Assembly: GCA_965242785.1 (NCBI GenBank)
Contig: CBDETA010000004.1
Coordinates: forward strand, 930,001 to 994,000
Direction of reading: 5' to 3'
Length of the DNA stretch: 64,000 bases
Origin: Maricaulis sp965242785
GTDB taxonomy: Bacteria; Pseudomonadota; Alphaproteobacteria; Caulobacterales; Maricaulaceae
Shown here: positions 10,001 to 19,500 of the stretch, piece by piece
Position numbering within the stretch: the first letter of the stretch is position 1
Layout of the letters: every line of letters starts with the position of its first letter
The notes under the pieces: model-generated
What the model was told of the DNA's origin: nothing
What the model saw: the letters and a program-made list of their open reading frames with translations, nothing else
The model's database searches: none
Made by a program: the position numbers and the translations under genes

Positions 10001-10252
10001 CGCTCGGAATACTGGAGTTCCTACCGCGACTACATCACGGGTAATCCGATCCGTCAGGACGATATCGGTTTCCTGGATGCGTCCTTCCGGTGGACCGTTA
10101 CCGACAATCTTGAGCTCAGCGTTCAAGCGGCCAACCTGCTCGACACGAAGTCGACCGCCAGCCAGCAAATTGATGCTGCGGGACAGACTTACGCGCGATC
10201 GGTGTTCATGAATGACCGACGGTTCGAGTTTGGCATCCGGTACGACTTCTAG
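7085..10252 (+). CDS. TonB-dependent outer-membrane receptor (Xanthomonas/Caulobacter type)
   Basis: A 1055-residue receptor. The signal peptide runs to about residue 35 (...FQSAMAQ) and is followed by a TonB-box-like DVITVTGVR. The plug domain spans about 60-200 (VAEALSRVPGV, IIRGL, EGGISGTVNLRT), and the rest is a beta-barrel ending in the aromatic C-terminus FGIRYDF. It has the length and plug style of the TIGR01782-like carbohydrate receptors of Caulobacter and Xanthomonas. An AGGGGAGGG ribosome-binding site precedes the ATG by about 6 bp. It is divergent from the halogenase operon and followed by a strong terminator and a GH3 glycosidase, which suggests import of beta-linked oligosaccharides. 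Confidence 0.95.
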   Translation: MNSTIQSGPWRAVRHALLGTTAMVAAVSFQSAMAQEAGEETGAGEASDVITVTGVRGALLSARNIKREADTFVDSITSSDVSQLPDLSVAEALSRVPGVVTQRFELGGSDGDFPSPEGSGNIIRGLQYARSEFNGRDAFSANGGRALEWASIPPELIGAVDVFKNQTADMIEGGISGTVNLRTLEPFDRDGPFAVIAAETIYTDLAEEWSPGISAIAGNRWETSNGDFGIIGSWSTSELNSNIDGFQYGPPLAIANPDNPGTTMALPGGWQARDASVGRERDSFYIAGQWLSPSGDVELTLKAVRVENAITTRENTLEFFTDAESWGSWTVLGDPSTRSIVPFTSAGIPRCNGAGEAANGGIGICENLIPVDGGLMESGLVSNNLRDWLGEGGALQTPLQSLAINQVERSMTQDFSANLKWQVSDRLFLEFDAHYTDAEASLERLWAGGNHFADYRFDFSDTDSPEIELFLSDQVQLASWGTTRGPNPGTLGDLGDPRYGFLLYAADEYQDNTGDLFAIRGDALYEFDGDGWFDSVKIGVRFSEREQINRSAGLNWGGIAPPWSGGYLPYANMTNQGFYETFDFAQFQRGDVFQGNLTSIVYPSQANMSNIDAFIDSLASEPFLGAGVNANGDLQIGDWVPLRQNGQIDYAGRGIDGSVKEETINLYAMANFSQDLANGQSVAGNFGLRYVRTENTGGGVLGYTAFAPDDPTDNTEPRDFLPELAALLDQPNGPNSLESSYEYFLPSLNVRWDLNDEMLIRFAASQAITRPDISAINSTRIAVPDLGYVTDTTATPPTIVDIVPNRLNQFGGNPLLEPIEATNFDLSYEWYFGDEGLFSVSAFYKQLDNVIVYGTETQDLLNLDGYQVPVVYNGNINLRDGTVEGIEFSYQDFFSELPGLWSNLGVQANLTLISSESEAPPSVRDTDGDGVEGFLTVYRWGVDELLGLSDVSYNLIGIYQDDRFEARLAYNWRSEYWSSYRDYITGNPIRQDDIGFLDASFRWTVTDNLELSVQAANLLDTKSTASQQIDAAGQTYARSVFMNDRRFEFGIRYDF

Positions 10253-10286
10253 ACGTCCGCACAGCGACTGCCCGAGTGGCTGAACC

Positions 10287-10321
10287 AGAGGGGCAGGGTT
10301 ATGGATCCTGCCCCTCTTTTT
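10287..10321 (+). terminator. Rho-independent terminator after the TonB receptor
   Basis: A perfect 11-bp stem (AGAGGGGCAGG at 10287-10297 with its complement at 10307-10317), a 9-nt loop and four T residues. It is 34 bp after the receptor stop, so the downstream GH3 gene probably has its own promoter in 10322-10445. Confidence 0.88.
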
Positions 10322-10445
10322 ACACAATCAGTGTCTGCGCGTTCGCCCGCCCCAGGGCTGTCGAAGCCGCAACTTCTTACGGGAACCGGGCATGGGCCGG
10401 TTACGCCGCCGCTACTCCCAAGACCGCCGAGTTGGAGAACCTGAC

Positions 10446-13031
10446 ATGCAATACACTTTGAAATCGATCATGACGGGCAGTGCAATTCTGGCCCTCCATC
10501 TCGCTCTGTCGGCTTGTTCGCAGTCTGCGGAAACGGCTTCGCTTCAACCGGAGCAAGTCCAGAATGACTCATCGGGTGCGATTACTGTTTCAAACAGTGC
10601 AGGCAGCGTAACCGTTCACCCCGAAATCTGGCCGGAAAGCCGGTCCCCTGTTGGGCGTGACCCGGAGATTGAAACGTTCATTGCTGACCTCCTGTCCCGC
10701 ATGACGGTCGAGGAAAAGGTCGGACAGGTTATCCAGGCGGACATCGGTACGATCACGCCGCAGCTGGCCGCCGAATACAATATCGGATCGGTCCTCAATG
10801 GCGGCAACTCCGCGCCCGGGGGCGACAATTACGCACCGCCGCAAGCCTGGCTCGACCTGGCTGATGAATATTATGACGCGTCGACCGACACGAGCGATGG
10901 GGGTGTCGGCATTCCGATCCTCTGGGGCACCGACGCGGTGCACGGACACAGCAATGTGGTCGGTGCAACCTTGTTCCCACACAACATAGGCCTCGGCGCG
11001 GCCAACAATCCTCAATTGATGCGTCAGATCGGAGAGGCGACGGCGCTGGAAATCCGGGCCACTGGACAAGACTGGACGTTCGCCCCGACGGTCGCTGTGG
11101 TGCAGAATGACACTTGGGGCCGGACGTATGAAAGTTATTCGGAGACCCCAGACATCGTCGCACGCCTGAGCGAGCAGATCGTCCTGGGCCTTCAAGGCGA
11201 TCCCCATGGTGCGGACTTCCTCGGCCCGGAACACACCCTGGCGACAACCAAGCATTTCGTTGGTGACGGCGGCACCCACAGGGGGATTGATCAAGGCGAT
11301 ACGCGTGTCACCGAAGAAGTCCTGCGGGACATCCACGCGCCAGCCTATCCGCTGAGTATCGCCGCGGGCGTGCAGACCGCGATGGCCTCGTTCAACAGCT
11401 GGAATGGCATCAAGATGCACGGCAATCGAGCCATGCTTCACAATGTGCTGGTTGAACGCATGGGCTTTGATGGCTTTGTAGTCGGCGATTGGGAGGGGCA
11501 CGGCCAGATTGAGGGGTGTAGCAATGAAAACTGCCCGCAGGCGCTGCTGGCGGGTCTCGACATGTACATGGCTTCAGGCAGCTGGCAGGCGCTTTATGGA
11601 AATCTGCTGGACCAGGTGCGCGACGGGACCATCCCGATGGAACGCCTTGATGAGGCCGTCCTGCGGATTCTCCGGGTCAAGGCGCGCGCGGGCCTGTTCG
11701 ACTCGCCCCGACCGTCCGAGCGGCCCCATGCTGGCAATTTCGATCTGATCGGCAGCGCTGAACATCGCGAGATTGCGCGATCAGCCGTGCGCCAGTCCCT
11801 GGTTCTGTTGAAGAATAATGGCGGTCTGCTGCCGCTTGACCCATCACAGACGATCCTGATCGCCGGTGATGGCGCTGACAATATCGCGAAGCAAGCGGGC
11901 GGCTGGACAGTCAATTGGCAGGGGGATGGCCATAGCAATGAGGACTTCCCGGGAGGGCAGTCCGTCTATGATGGATTCGTCGAGGCTGTTGCCGGGGCCG
12001 GAGGAACCATCATCCTGGCCGAAGACGGTCAGAGCGAGGTTCGTCCGGATGTCGCTGTCGTGGTATTCGGCGAAGAACCTTATGCGGAATTCGTCGGCGA
12101 CCGGGAAACGCTCGCCTTTACGGACGAGCGAGGTCTTGAACTGCTGCGCCAATTCAAGGCCCAGGGAATCCCCACCGTAGCGGTTTTCATCAGTGGCCGG
12201 CCGATGTGGGTCAATCGTGAGTTGAACGCTTCGGACGCCTTTGTCGCGGCTTGGCTGCCGGGTTCGGAGGGCGGCGGCATTGCTGATGTTCTCGTTGCAG
12301 ATGAAACGGGTGCACCGCGCCATGATTTCTCAGGTTCCCTGACCTTTTCCTGGCCAAGGCTGGCCACACAGACGGTTCTCAATCCGCATGATGACAATTA
12401 TGATCCGCTGTTCGCCTTCGGCTATGGGCTCACCTATGCCGACACGGTGGAGGTCCCCGAATTGTCCGAGGCCAGCGGTGTATCCAACACCAACGGCACT
12501 GTGGCGTTTCAGCTGATGTCCCGGGGGCGGGCCGAAGCGCCATTCGCTTTCGTTCTTGCTGAAGAAGGAGATGCGACGATTGTCTCTGGGCCAGACGCCA
12601 CGTCACCGGGAGGTCGCGTCTCGATAACCCTGGATGATCGCCAGGTGCAGGATGACAGCCGACGTGTCAGCTGGTTCGGGGACGCAGATCTGAGACTTGC
12701 AGCCCGGGACATTGATCTGAGCGGGACGGAGAATTTGGCACTGACCATTCACTACCAGGTCACGGATGCCGGCTCGGGCGTGACGGAGTTCTGGATCGGC
12801 TGCGGTGAGAGTTGTGAAGGCCGTCTGGACATGACTCAGTCCATCCAGATCGATGCTGGCAAAGGGTGGCGCCAAGCCGAAATTCCGCTGAGCTGCTTCG
12901 CGGACGCGGGCGCAGATTTGGCAGGGGTCGATGTGGCGCTGGGGGTTTCGGGCGCGGACGGTCTGGAAATCTGGTTTGCCGACATATTCATCGCTGACGC
13001 CAGCGCCGAGGGTCTGGGGTGCGAGCTCTGA
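10446..13031 (+). CDS. Exported GH3 beta-glucosidase / exo-beta-glucanase lipoprotein
   Basis: An 861-residue glycoside hydrolase family 3 enzyme. The ATG at 10446 gives a lipoprotein signal with lipobox LALSAC; the longer frame from 10392 has no such signal. The TIM-barrel domain shows WGTDAVHGHSNVVGATLFPHN, KHFVGDGG and FDGFVVGDWEG, whose Asp348 is the predicted nucleophile. The second (alpha/beta) domain covers about 440-680. The last 170 residues resemble the extra beta-sandwich domain of ExoP-type exo-1,3/1,4-beta-glucanases. It would cleave glucose from beta-glucans or cello- or laminari-oligosaccharides at the membrane. Its position after the receptor supports a beta-glucan locus; exact linkage preference is unknown. 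Confidence 0.93.
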   Translation: MQYTLKSIMTGSAILALHLALSACSQSAETASLQPEQVQNDSSGAITVSNSAGSVTVHPEIWPESRSPVGRDPEIETFIADLLSRMTVEEKVGQVIQADIGTITPQLAAEYNIGSVLNGGNSAPGGDNYAPPQAWLDLADEYYDASTDTSDGGVGIPILWGTDAVHGHSNVVGATLFPHNIGLGAANNPQLMRQIGEATALEIRATGQDWTFAPTVAVVQNDTWGRTYESYSETPDIVARLSEQIVLGLQGDPHGADFLGPEHTLATTKHFVGDGGTHRGIDQGDTRVTEEVLRDIHAPAYPLSIAAGVQTAMASFNSWNGIKMHGNRAMLHNVLVERMGFDGFVVGDWEGHGQIEGCSNENCPQALLAGLDMYMASGSWQALYGNLLDQVRDGTIPMERLDEAVLRILRVKARAGLFDSPRPSERPHAGNFDLIGSAEHREIARSAVRQSLVLLKNNGGLLPLDPSQTILIAGDGADNIAKQAGGWTVNWQGDGHSNEDFPGGQSVYDGFVEAVAGAGGTIILAEDGQSEVRPDVAVVVFGEEPYAEFVGDRETLAFTDERGLELLRQFKAQGIPTVAVFISGRPMWVNRELNASDAFVAAWLPGSEGGGIADVLVADETGAPRHDFSGSLTFSWPRLATQTVLNPHDDNYDPLFAFGYGLTYADTVEVPELSEASGVSNTNGTVAFQLMSRGRAEAPFAFVLAEEGDATIVSGPDATSPGGRVSITLDDRQVQDDSRRVSWFGDADLRLAARDIDLSGTENLALTIHYQVTDAGSGVTEFWIGCGESCEGRLDMTQSIQIDAGKGWRQAEIPLSCFADAGADLAGVDVALGVSGADGLEIWFADIFIADASAEGLGCEL

Positions 13032-13534
13032 GCCACGTAAACGCGCATCTTGCCTGGGCTGACCGGTTCTGACGGCTACCTGAGATATGGGGGGAGCGGC
13101 GCAAGGATTGCCGCTCCGACCCGGCCCCTGTCGCGATGACCGGCCCGCGGCCGCATCTCCGAACGCGTTGTTTGGCCAGAGAAAGAGGTCGCCGGATCGA
13201 ATCCGCGTCTCGCCTTGGCTTGCAAGCCATCTTGCGACTTGCGGGCTTCACCCGCGAGGCGACTGCTCCGCTCCGTGCTTTGCCCGCCGAAAGTGGATTG
13301 CGGCGGGCCGCTGGCCCACCCGCCCTGGCAGGGCGGGAGCGGTCAACCCTGTGAGCCAGCTCATCCCCGAGTGCCAGCCCCGGCTGGCGTGACACATGGC
13401 TCCCTGTCTTCGGAAAGGGGGATGCGATTCGCGTTTCACGAGTCCAAGGTTGCCGTGTGCAAGCATCCCGTATTTCTTGAAAGATCAAGAATTTGCAAGC
13501 GCTTATTAAAGCGTGCAACGGGGTGGGGGACACG
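13032..13534. other. 503-bp gene-free region with several hairpins before the giant adhesin
   Basis: No convincing gene was found. A stem-loop at 13093-13117 (8-bp stem, no T-run) may end the GH3 transcript. Three further perfect inverted repeats follow: 13282-13308 (8-bp arms), 13319-13337 (8-bp arms) and 13373-13388 (7-bp arms). They look like compact GC-rich intergenic repeats. Closer to the adhesin gene are an inverted repeat at 13474-13491 and a hairpin-prone segment at 13493-13518. The region probably holds the adhesin promoter and a long leader. Confidence 0.6.
13474..13491. promoter_or_regulatory. Inverted repeat upstream of the autotransporter gene
   Basis: TTCTTGA-AAGA-TCAAGAA is a perfect 7-bp inverted repeat with a 4-bp spacer, 44 bp before the chosen GTG start. 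It is AT-rich compared with its surroundings. It could be an operator or a small RNA hairpin; no known regulator can be assigned. Confidence 0.3.
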
Positions 13535-16500
13535 GTGTCGGAACCAAGAAACAGCGCGGCTGGGCTGCGTCGTCGCGCCCTGCTGAACGGAGTTTGTGCG
13601 GCATCCCTTGCGGCGGCCTTGTCCGCTCCTGTCCAAGCCCATCACACCCGCATCGAGACGGTTTTCAATCCCGCGACCGGCCGGGTCGAGCATGTCGTGG
13701 AGATCATCTCCGAGACGCAGGGACTGACCGGCAGAGGGGCCGCGGTGGTCCGCACCGTGGGCGCCAATGGCCGTGACTACATCATCAATACCGCACAGTC
13801 CGTCGATGAAATCTTCCGCGTGTGGAACACCGATGTCTCGCCAGCGCGCTATACCGACTACCGGGTCACCGTCGTCAACAAGGACACCCACGGCAATATT
13901 GTCAGTTTCGATGTGGTCGATGTCGCCGATACCAGCGCCACGCCGGCTGTGGTCACCGTTCCGCGCGTGATCGATGCCACGACCGGGATCAATGCGTTGG
14001 AACCGGCCCCGGGCGGCGGCGCCGGCAGCGGTACCAGCGGCTACAATTTCACCCTGGCGTCCGGTGATGCCGGCGTTCTGAATTTCACCTCGGTGGGCGC
14101 CAATGGCAGCAATGGCCGGGCCGGTGGTGGCTATAATTTCTGCATCAAGTTCATCGGTTGCGCCTTTATCGGCGTGCCCTCGACGGGCGGGGGCGCCGGG
14201 GCGCCGGGCGGTTTCATCAATGAAACCGTTGGCAGCACCACGATCACGGTCGCATCGGACAATCTGGCCGGCATCATTGCCATCAGCCAGGGCGGCAGCG
14301 GGGGCCGCGGCGGCAATTCATATTCCAATGTGGCCGCGTCGGCCGGGGGTGCCGGTGGCGCCGGTGGCAACGTCCAGCTGACCTCTTCTGCGAATATCAC
14401 GACCTCCGGCAATGGATCCGAAGGCATTCTGGCGCAGAGCCTCGGTGGTCGCGGCGGCGATGGCGGTGATGGCTTTATCCTGTCGTCCGGCGGCGCCGGC
14501 GGCGTGGCGGCGGTGCAGAGCGGCAATGTCACGGTGACCAATTGGGGGCAGATCGCGACCAGCGGCGCCAATGCCATTGGCATCACCGCGCAAAGCCTGG
14601 GCGGTGCGGCGGGAAATGGCGGTGACAGTTTCGGCTTTGTCGCCCAAGGCGGCGGCGGCAGTCTGGGCGGTCACGGCGGCCAGGTCGCCGTCAATCACAA
14701 TGGCAGCATCACGACGCTGGGACACGGATCGCACGGCATTCTGGCCCAGTCGATCGGTGGGTCCGGCGGCAATTCCGGTACGGCCGGCGGGTTGGCTGCG
14801 CTGGCCTCCAGCGGGGCCGGCGGCGGCAATGGCGGCAATGTTTGGGTCACTCTGGGAAGCGGTGCCAGCATCGCGACGGCGGGTCTGGACGCCCGCGGTA
14901 TTCATGCCCAGTCGGTCGGTGGCGGCGGCGGCTCGGCTGCCTTTACCGCGGGTGTTGTTGCCCTGGGGGGTACGGGCGCAGCCGGGGGCAATGGCGCCCG
15001 CGTGACGGTCAACACCGGTTCCGGTTCGGTCATCACCACGCGCGGCCAGGGCGCTGATGCGATCTACGCGCAGTCCGTCGGTGGCGGCGGCGGTTCCGGT
15101 TCCTCGTCTGGCGGCCTGGCGGCCCTGGGCGGCTCCGGCGGCGGCGGCGGCAATGGCGGCGTCGTGACCGTCAACAATGCCGGCGCGCTGGACACGACGG
15201 GCTATCTGGCCCGCGGCATCTTCGCCCAGTCCTTGGGCGGCGGCGGCGGAACCGGCGGCGACAGCGGCGGTCTGGCCTCCATCGGAGGCAGCGGCTCGGC
15301 TGCCAGTTTCGGCGCTGATGTCACCGTCACCAATACCGGCAGCATCTACACACGCGGCCGGCGGTCGGTGGGCATCCAGGCCCAGTCGATCGGCGGCGGT
15401 GGCGGCGATGGTGGCTCGTCCGGCGGCGCATTTCTCGCCGTGGGCGGTGGTGGAGGGGCCGGCGGCGTGTCCGGACAGGTCACGGTCACGCATGGCGGGG
15501 ACATCACCACGGAAGGCGCCGATGCCCATGCGATTTTCGTCCAGTCGGTCGGCGGCGGCGGCGGCAATGCCGGCTCGGCCACTAGCGCGAGTGCCTTTGC
15601 CGGTGTTGCGATTGGCGGTGCTGGCGGCAATGGCGGCAATGGTGGAACGGCGATCGCTAACCTGACAGGCGGGACGCTGTTCACCTTCGGCGATCGATCC
15701 CGGGGGCTGTTCATCCAGTCCGTCGGCGGCGGTGGCGGCAATGGCGGTTTCGCCATCCAGTCCTCCTTTGGCTATGGCGCCGCCGCCAGTGCCGCAATCG
15801 GTGGTCGGGGCGGCGATGGCGGTCTGGGCGGCGAAGTGCGCGTCAACGGAACGGTCGGTATCTTCACACGCGGTGCGATGTCGACCGGCATCCTGGCCGA
15901 ATCCGTGGGCGGCGGCGGGGGCAATGGCGGTTTCTCGATCGCTTTCTCCGGCGCCGCGGCCGGTCCCGGCGCAGCCGCGTTCGCGGCCAGTGTCGGTGGC
16001 TCTGGCGGCTCGGGCGGCGCCGGCGGCACGGTTACCATGCGCGCGGGAGGCTCGATCACGACGGCCGGGGATTTTTCGACCGGGCTGGTCGCGCAGTCCG
16101 TCGGTGGGGGTGGTGGCAATGGCGGCTTCTCTATCTCCGTGGCAGCCGCGGGTTCAGGCGGCGGCAGTGGTGCCGTTTCGGCATCGGTTGGCGGTTTCGG
16201 CGGGCTTGGCGGTGCTGGCGGGCGGGTTGATGCTCTGTTCTCCGGCGCGGTACTCACGTCGGGCGAGGCGTCCCTGGGCGGCTTGTTCCAGTCGGTCGGT
16301 GGCGGCGGCGGCAATGGCGGGTTCAGCATTGCCGGAGCCGGAGCCTTCGGACGGGCAGCCTCCGGGGCTGCGGCATTCGGGCTGGGTGGTTTCGGCGGTT
16401 CCGGTGGCAATGGCGGCTGGGTGACCGGGGGCGTCACGGGCGGTGTGTCCACGACCGGTCAGGATTCAACCGGTGTTCTGGTGCAGAGCATCGGCGGTGG

Positions 16501-19500
16501 CGGTGGTTCGGGCGGTTTCAATGTGTCCGGCGCGGTAGGCGGTTCGGACGGTCCGTTGACCGGTAGTGCGGCGCTCGGCATGGGCGGAGCCGGCGGCGGT
16601 GGCGGTCATGGCGGCCGGGTCGACGGTTTTTCCGGCGCGATTTCGACAACCGGCGACCGTTCCAACGGTGCTGTGTTCCAGTCCATTGGCGGCGGCGGCG
16701 GTACGGGTGGTTTCAGCATTGCCGGCTCTATGTCGGTAACCCTGAACAGTTCGGCTGTCGGCACGGCACTGGGCGTGACCATCGGGGTCGGCGGGGCCGG
16801 CGGAAGCGGCGGCTCGGCGGGTCTGGTTAATGGCACGGTGACCGGAGATGTATCCACCACCGGTTTCGATGCGGATGGGGTCATCGCCCAAAGCGTCGGC
16901 GGCGGCGGGGGCTCAGGCGGGTTCAACGTGTCAGGCAATATCGCCGCAGCGGCCGGAAGCAGCGCCACGCTCGGCCTGGGCGTTGGCGGTGTCGGCGGCA
17001 GCGGCGGTTCCAGCAGCCATGTGAACCTCGTCGTGACGGGCCGGACCGATACGCGCGGCGACCAGGCGGGTGCGATCCTTGCCCAAAGCGTCGGTGGCGG
17101 AGGCGGGGCCGGCGGCTTCAATGTCACCGGCAATGTCACCCTGTCGGCGAATGGCCAGACCGGATCGGTCGGTGCCGGTGTCGGAGGTTTCGGTGGCAAT
17201 GGCGGTTCCGCAGGCACAGCCTCCCTGTCGGTCAATGCGGGCGTTGCTGATGCGGACGGGGGCCTGGTCGCGGCTGTGACGACCGGACAGAACTCCGATG
17301 GAATCATTGCCCAGAGCGTCGGCGGCGGTGGCGGCAATGGTGGTTTCAACATCGCGGGTGGCCTGGCACTGTCACGCAACGGGTCCGGTCATGTCGGACT
17401 GGGCACCGGCGGCATGGGCGGCCTTGGGGGATCAGGCTCGGCCGTGTCCGGTACCATCAATGGCGATGTCCTGACACTGGGGGGCGATTCCGACGGAATC
17501 CTGCTGCAGTCACTGGGCGGCGGCGGCGGCAATGGCGGCTTCAACGTCACGGGCGGAATTACGGCCGCAAAGTTCGGCAGCGGCAATCTGCTGGCCGGAC
17601 TGGGTGGCATGGCAGGCAGTGGCGGCTCCGGCGGCACCGTCTCGGGCGTGATCCATTCGGACGTCCGGACCGAAGGTCACCGGTCCACGGCCATTCTGCT
17701 GCAGTCATTGGGCGGCGGTGGCGGTAACGGCGGCTTCAATGTATCCGGCGGCGTTTCGCTGAGCCGGGCCAGCGGCGGCGGCAATGGCGGCCTCAACGTA
17801 TCCGGCGGGGTCACGCTGAGTTCCGGGTCGGCGGGCATGATTGCCGCCGGTCTTGGCGGTTTTGGCGGCGGCGGCGGTTTGTCGGGTGCGGTGTCGGCGT
17901 CCATTTCGGGCGATGTGCAGACCGCAGGCGATCAGGCGCTGGCCGTGCTCATACAGTCCCTGGGGGGTGGCGGCGGCTCGGGCGGGCTCAATCTCAGCGG
18001 TGGTCTGTCTATGTCGGTCGGGGCGTCGCCGGGCGTTCTGGCAGGACTTGGCGTTGGCGGATTCGGTGGTTCCGGCGGCGCGGGCAATTCGGTGTTCGCA
18101 AACGTGTCCGGTGTGGTCATGACGACCGGCGCCGGCGCCGATGCCGTGACGGTCCAGAGCCTGGGGGGCAGCGGCGGGACCGGCGGTGTCAATGTTTCCG
18201 GCGGTTTTGCTCTCAGCAACGGTTCGGCGGGCACCGGCCTGATCGGGGTCGGCGGATTTGGCGGTGGAGGCGGCACTGCGTCTTCCGCCAGCCTCGTACG
18301 GACCGGCGAGACCCGGACGACCGGCAGCAACAGCGACGCCATCGTGGTGCAGAGCGTCGGTGGTGGCGGTGGCCATGGCGGTGTCAATGTCTCGGGCGGT
18401 GTGACTGTTTCGAGCACGGGCAGTGCAACCACACTTGGCTTCGGGCTGGGCGGTTTTGGGGGTGGCGGCGGGCATGCCGGCAATGCCTCCGCAGTCGTCA
18501 ATGGTGATGTTCTCGCCAGCGGCTTGGCCGACGACACCATAGTGGAAGACGAAACGCTTTTGATCGGCGGCGGCCGTGTCAGCATTCCGGTCACGCCCTA
18601 TCGCCGCCGGGTAGGCGGCTCCAACGGCATCGTCGTGCAAAGCATTGGCGGCGGCGGCGGTGCCGGTGGCCTTAACGTGTCCGGGGGCATCACGGCCAGC
18701 CGGGCGGTGACCGACGCAGGACGTGGCTTGGTCTTCGGGCTGGGCGGTTTTGGTGGCGCTGGCGGTGATGCCGGGACGGCCAGTCTCAGCATGATTGCCT
18801 CTGCAGATCTGTTCACGGTCACGGCCAATGGCGACAACCGGGCTGCAATTGCCGTGCAATCCATCGGCGGTGGCGGCGGCCATGGGGGCCTGAATGTCTC
18901 TGGCGGCGTTTCGACCAATGGCAGCGTGTTCGCCGGGATCGGCGGCTCGGGTGGCGGCGGCGGTCTGGGGCGCGGAGTCCAGATAGATGTTGATGCCAAC
19001 CTGTTTGCCGGGGGCCTTCTGGCCCGCGGTCTTTTGGCCCAGTCCATTGGTGGCGGCGGTGGCAATGGCGGGCTCAACGTGTCCGGCGGCATTGTTGCCG
19101 GAACGGGTGTTGGCAGCGGCAACAGCATCAATTTTGCCTTGGGAGGTGCCGGCGGCAGCGGTAACCAGGCTGGCGCCGTACAGGTGGAGCATGACGGCCA
19201 GATCATGGTCGATGGCGTCGGCTCGACCGGTCTTCTGGCCCAGTCGATCGGTGGTGGTGGCGGTGCTGGAGGGCTCAATGTCTCGGCGGCAGTGAACCTG
19301 GCGTCGGATGCCATGGTGGGCACGGTGGCCATTGGTGGATCGGGTGGAACCGGTTCGGATGCGGCCGATGTCACCGTGGTTCAGACCGGTGACATCTTCA
19401 TCAACGCCGTTGCGGTCACCGATCCCCAGAGCGGAGAGACGCGACTGGAAGCGGCCCGCTTCACCGGCGGCAGCACGGGGCTTCTGGCACAGTCGATCGG

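Noticed and set aside
10266..10286. Sequence resembling a tRNA D-arm (CCCGAGTGGCTGAA)
   Set aside because: It is followed directly by the terminator stem and no other tRNA parts are present.
13185..13210. Possible tRNA T-arm (GGATCGAATCC)
   Set aside because: No acceptor, anticodon or D-arm can be built around it.
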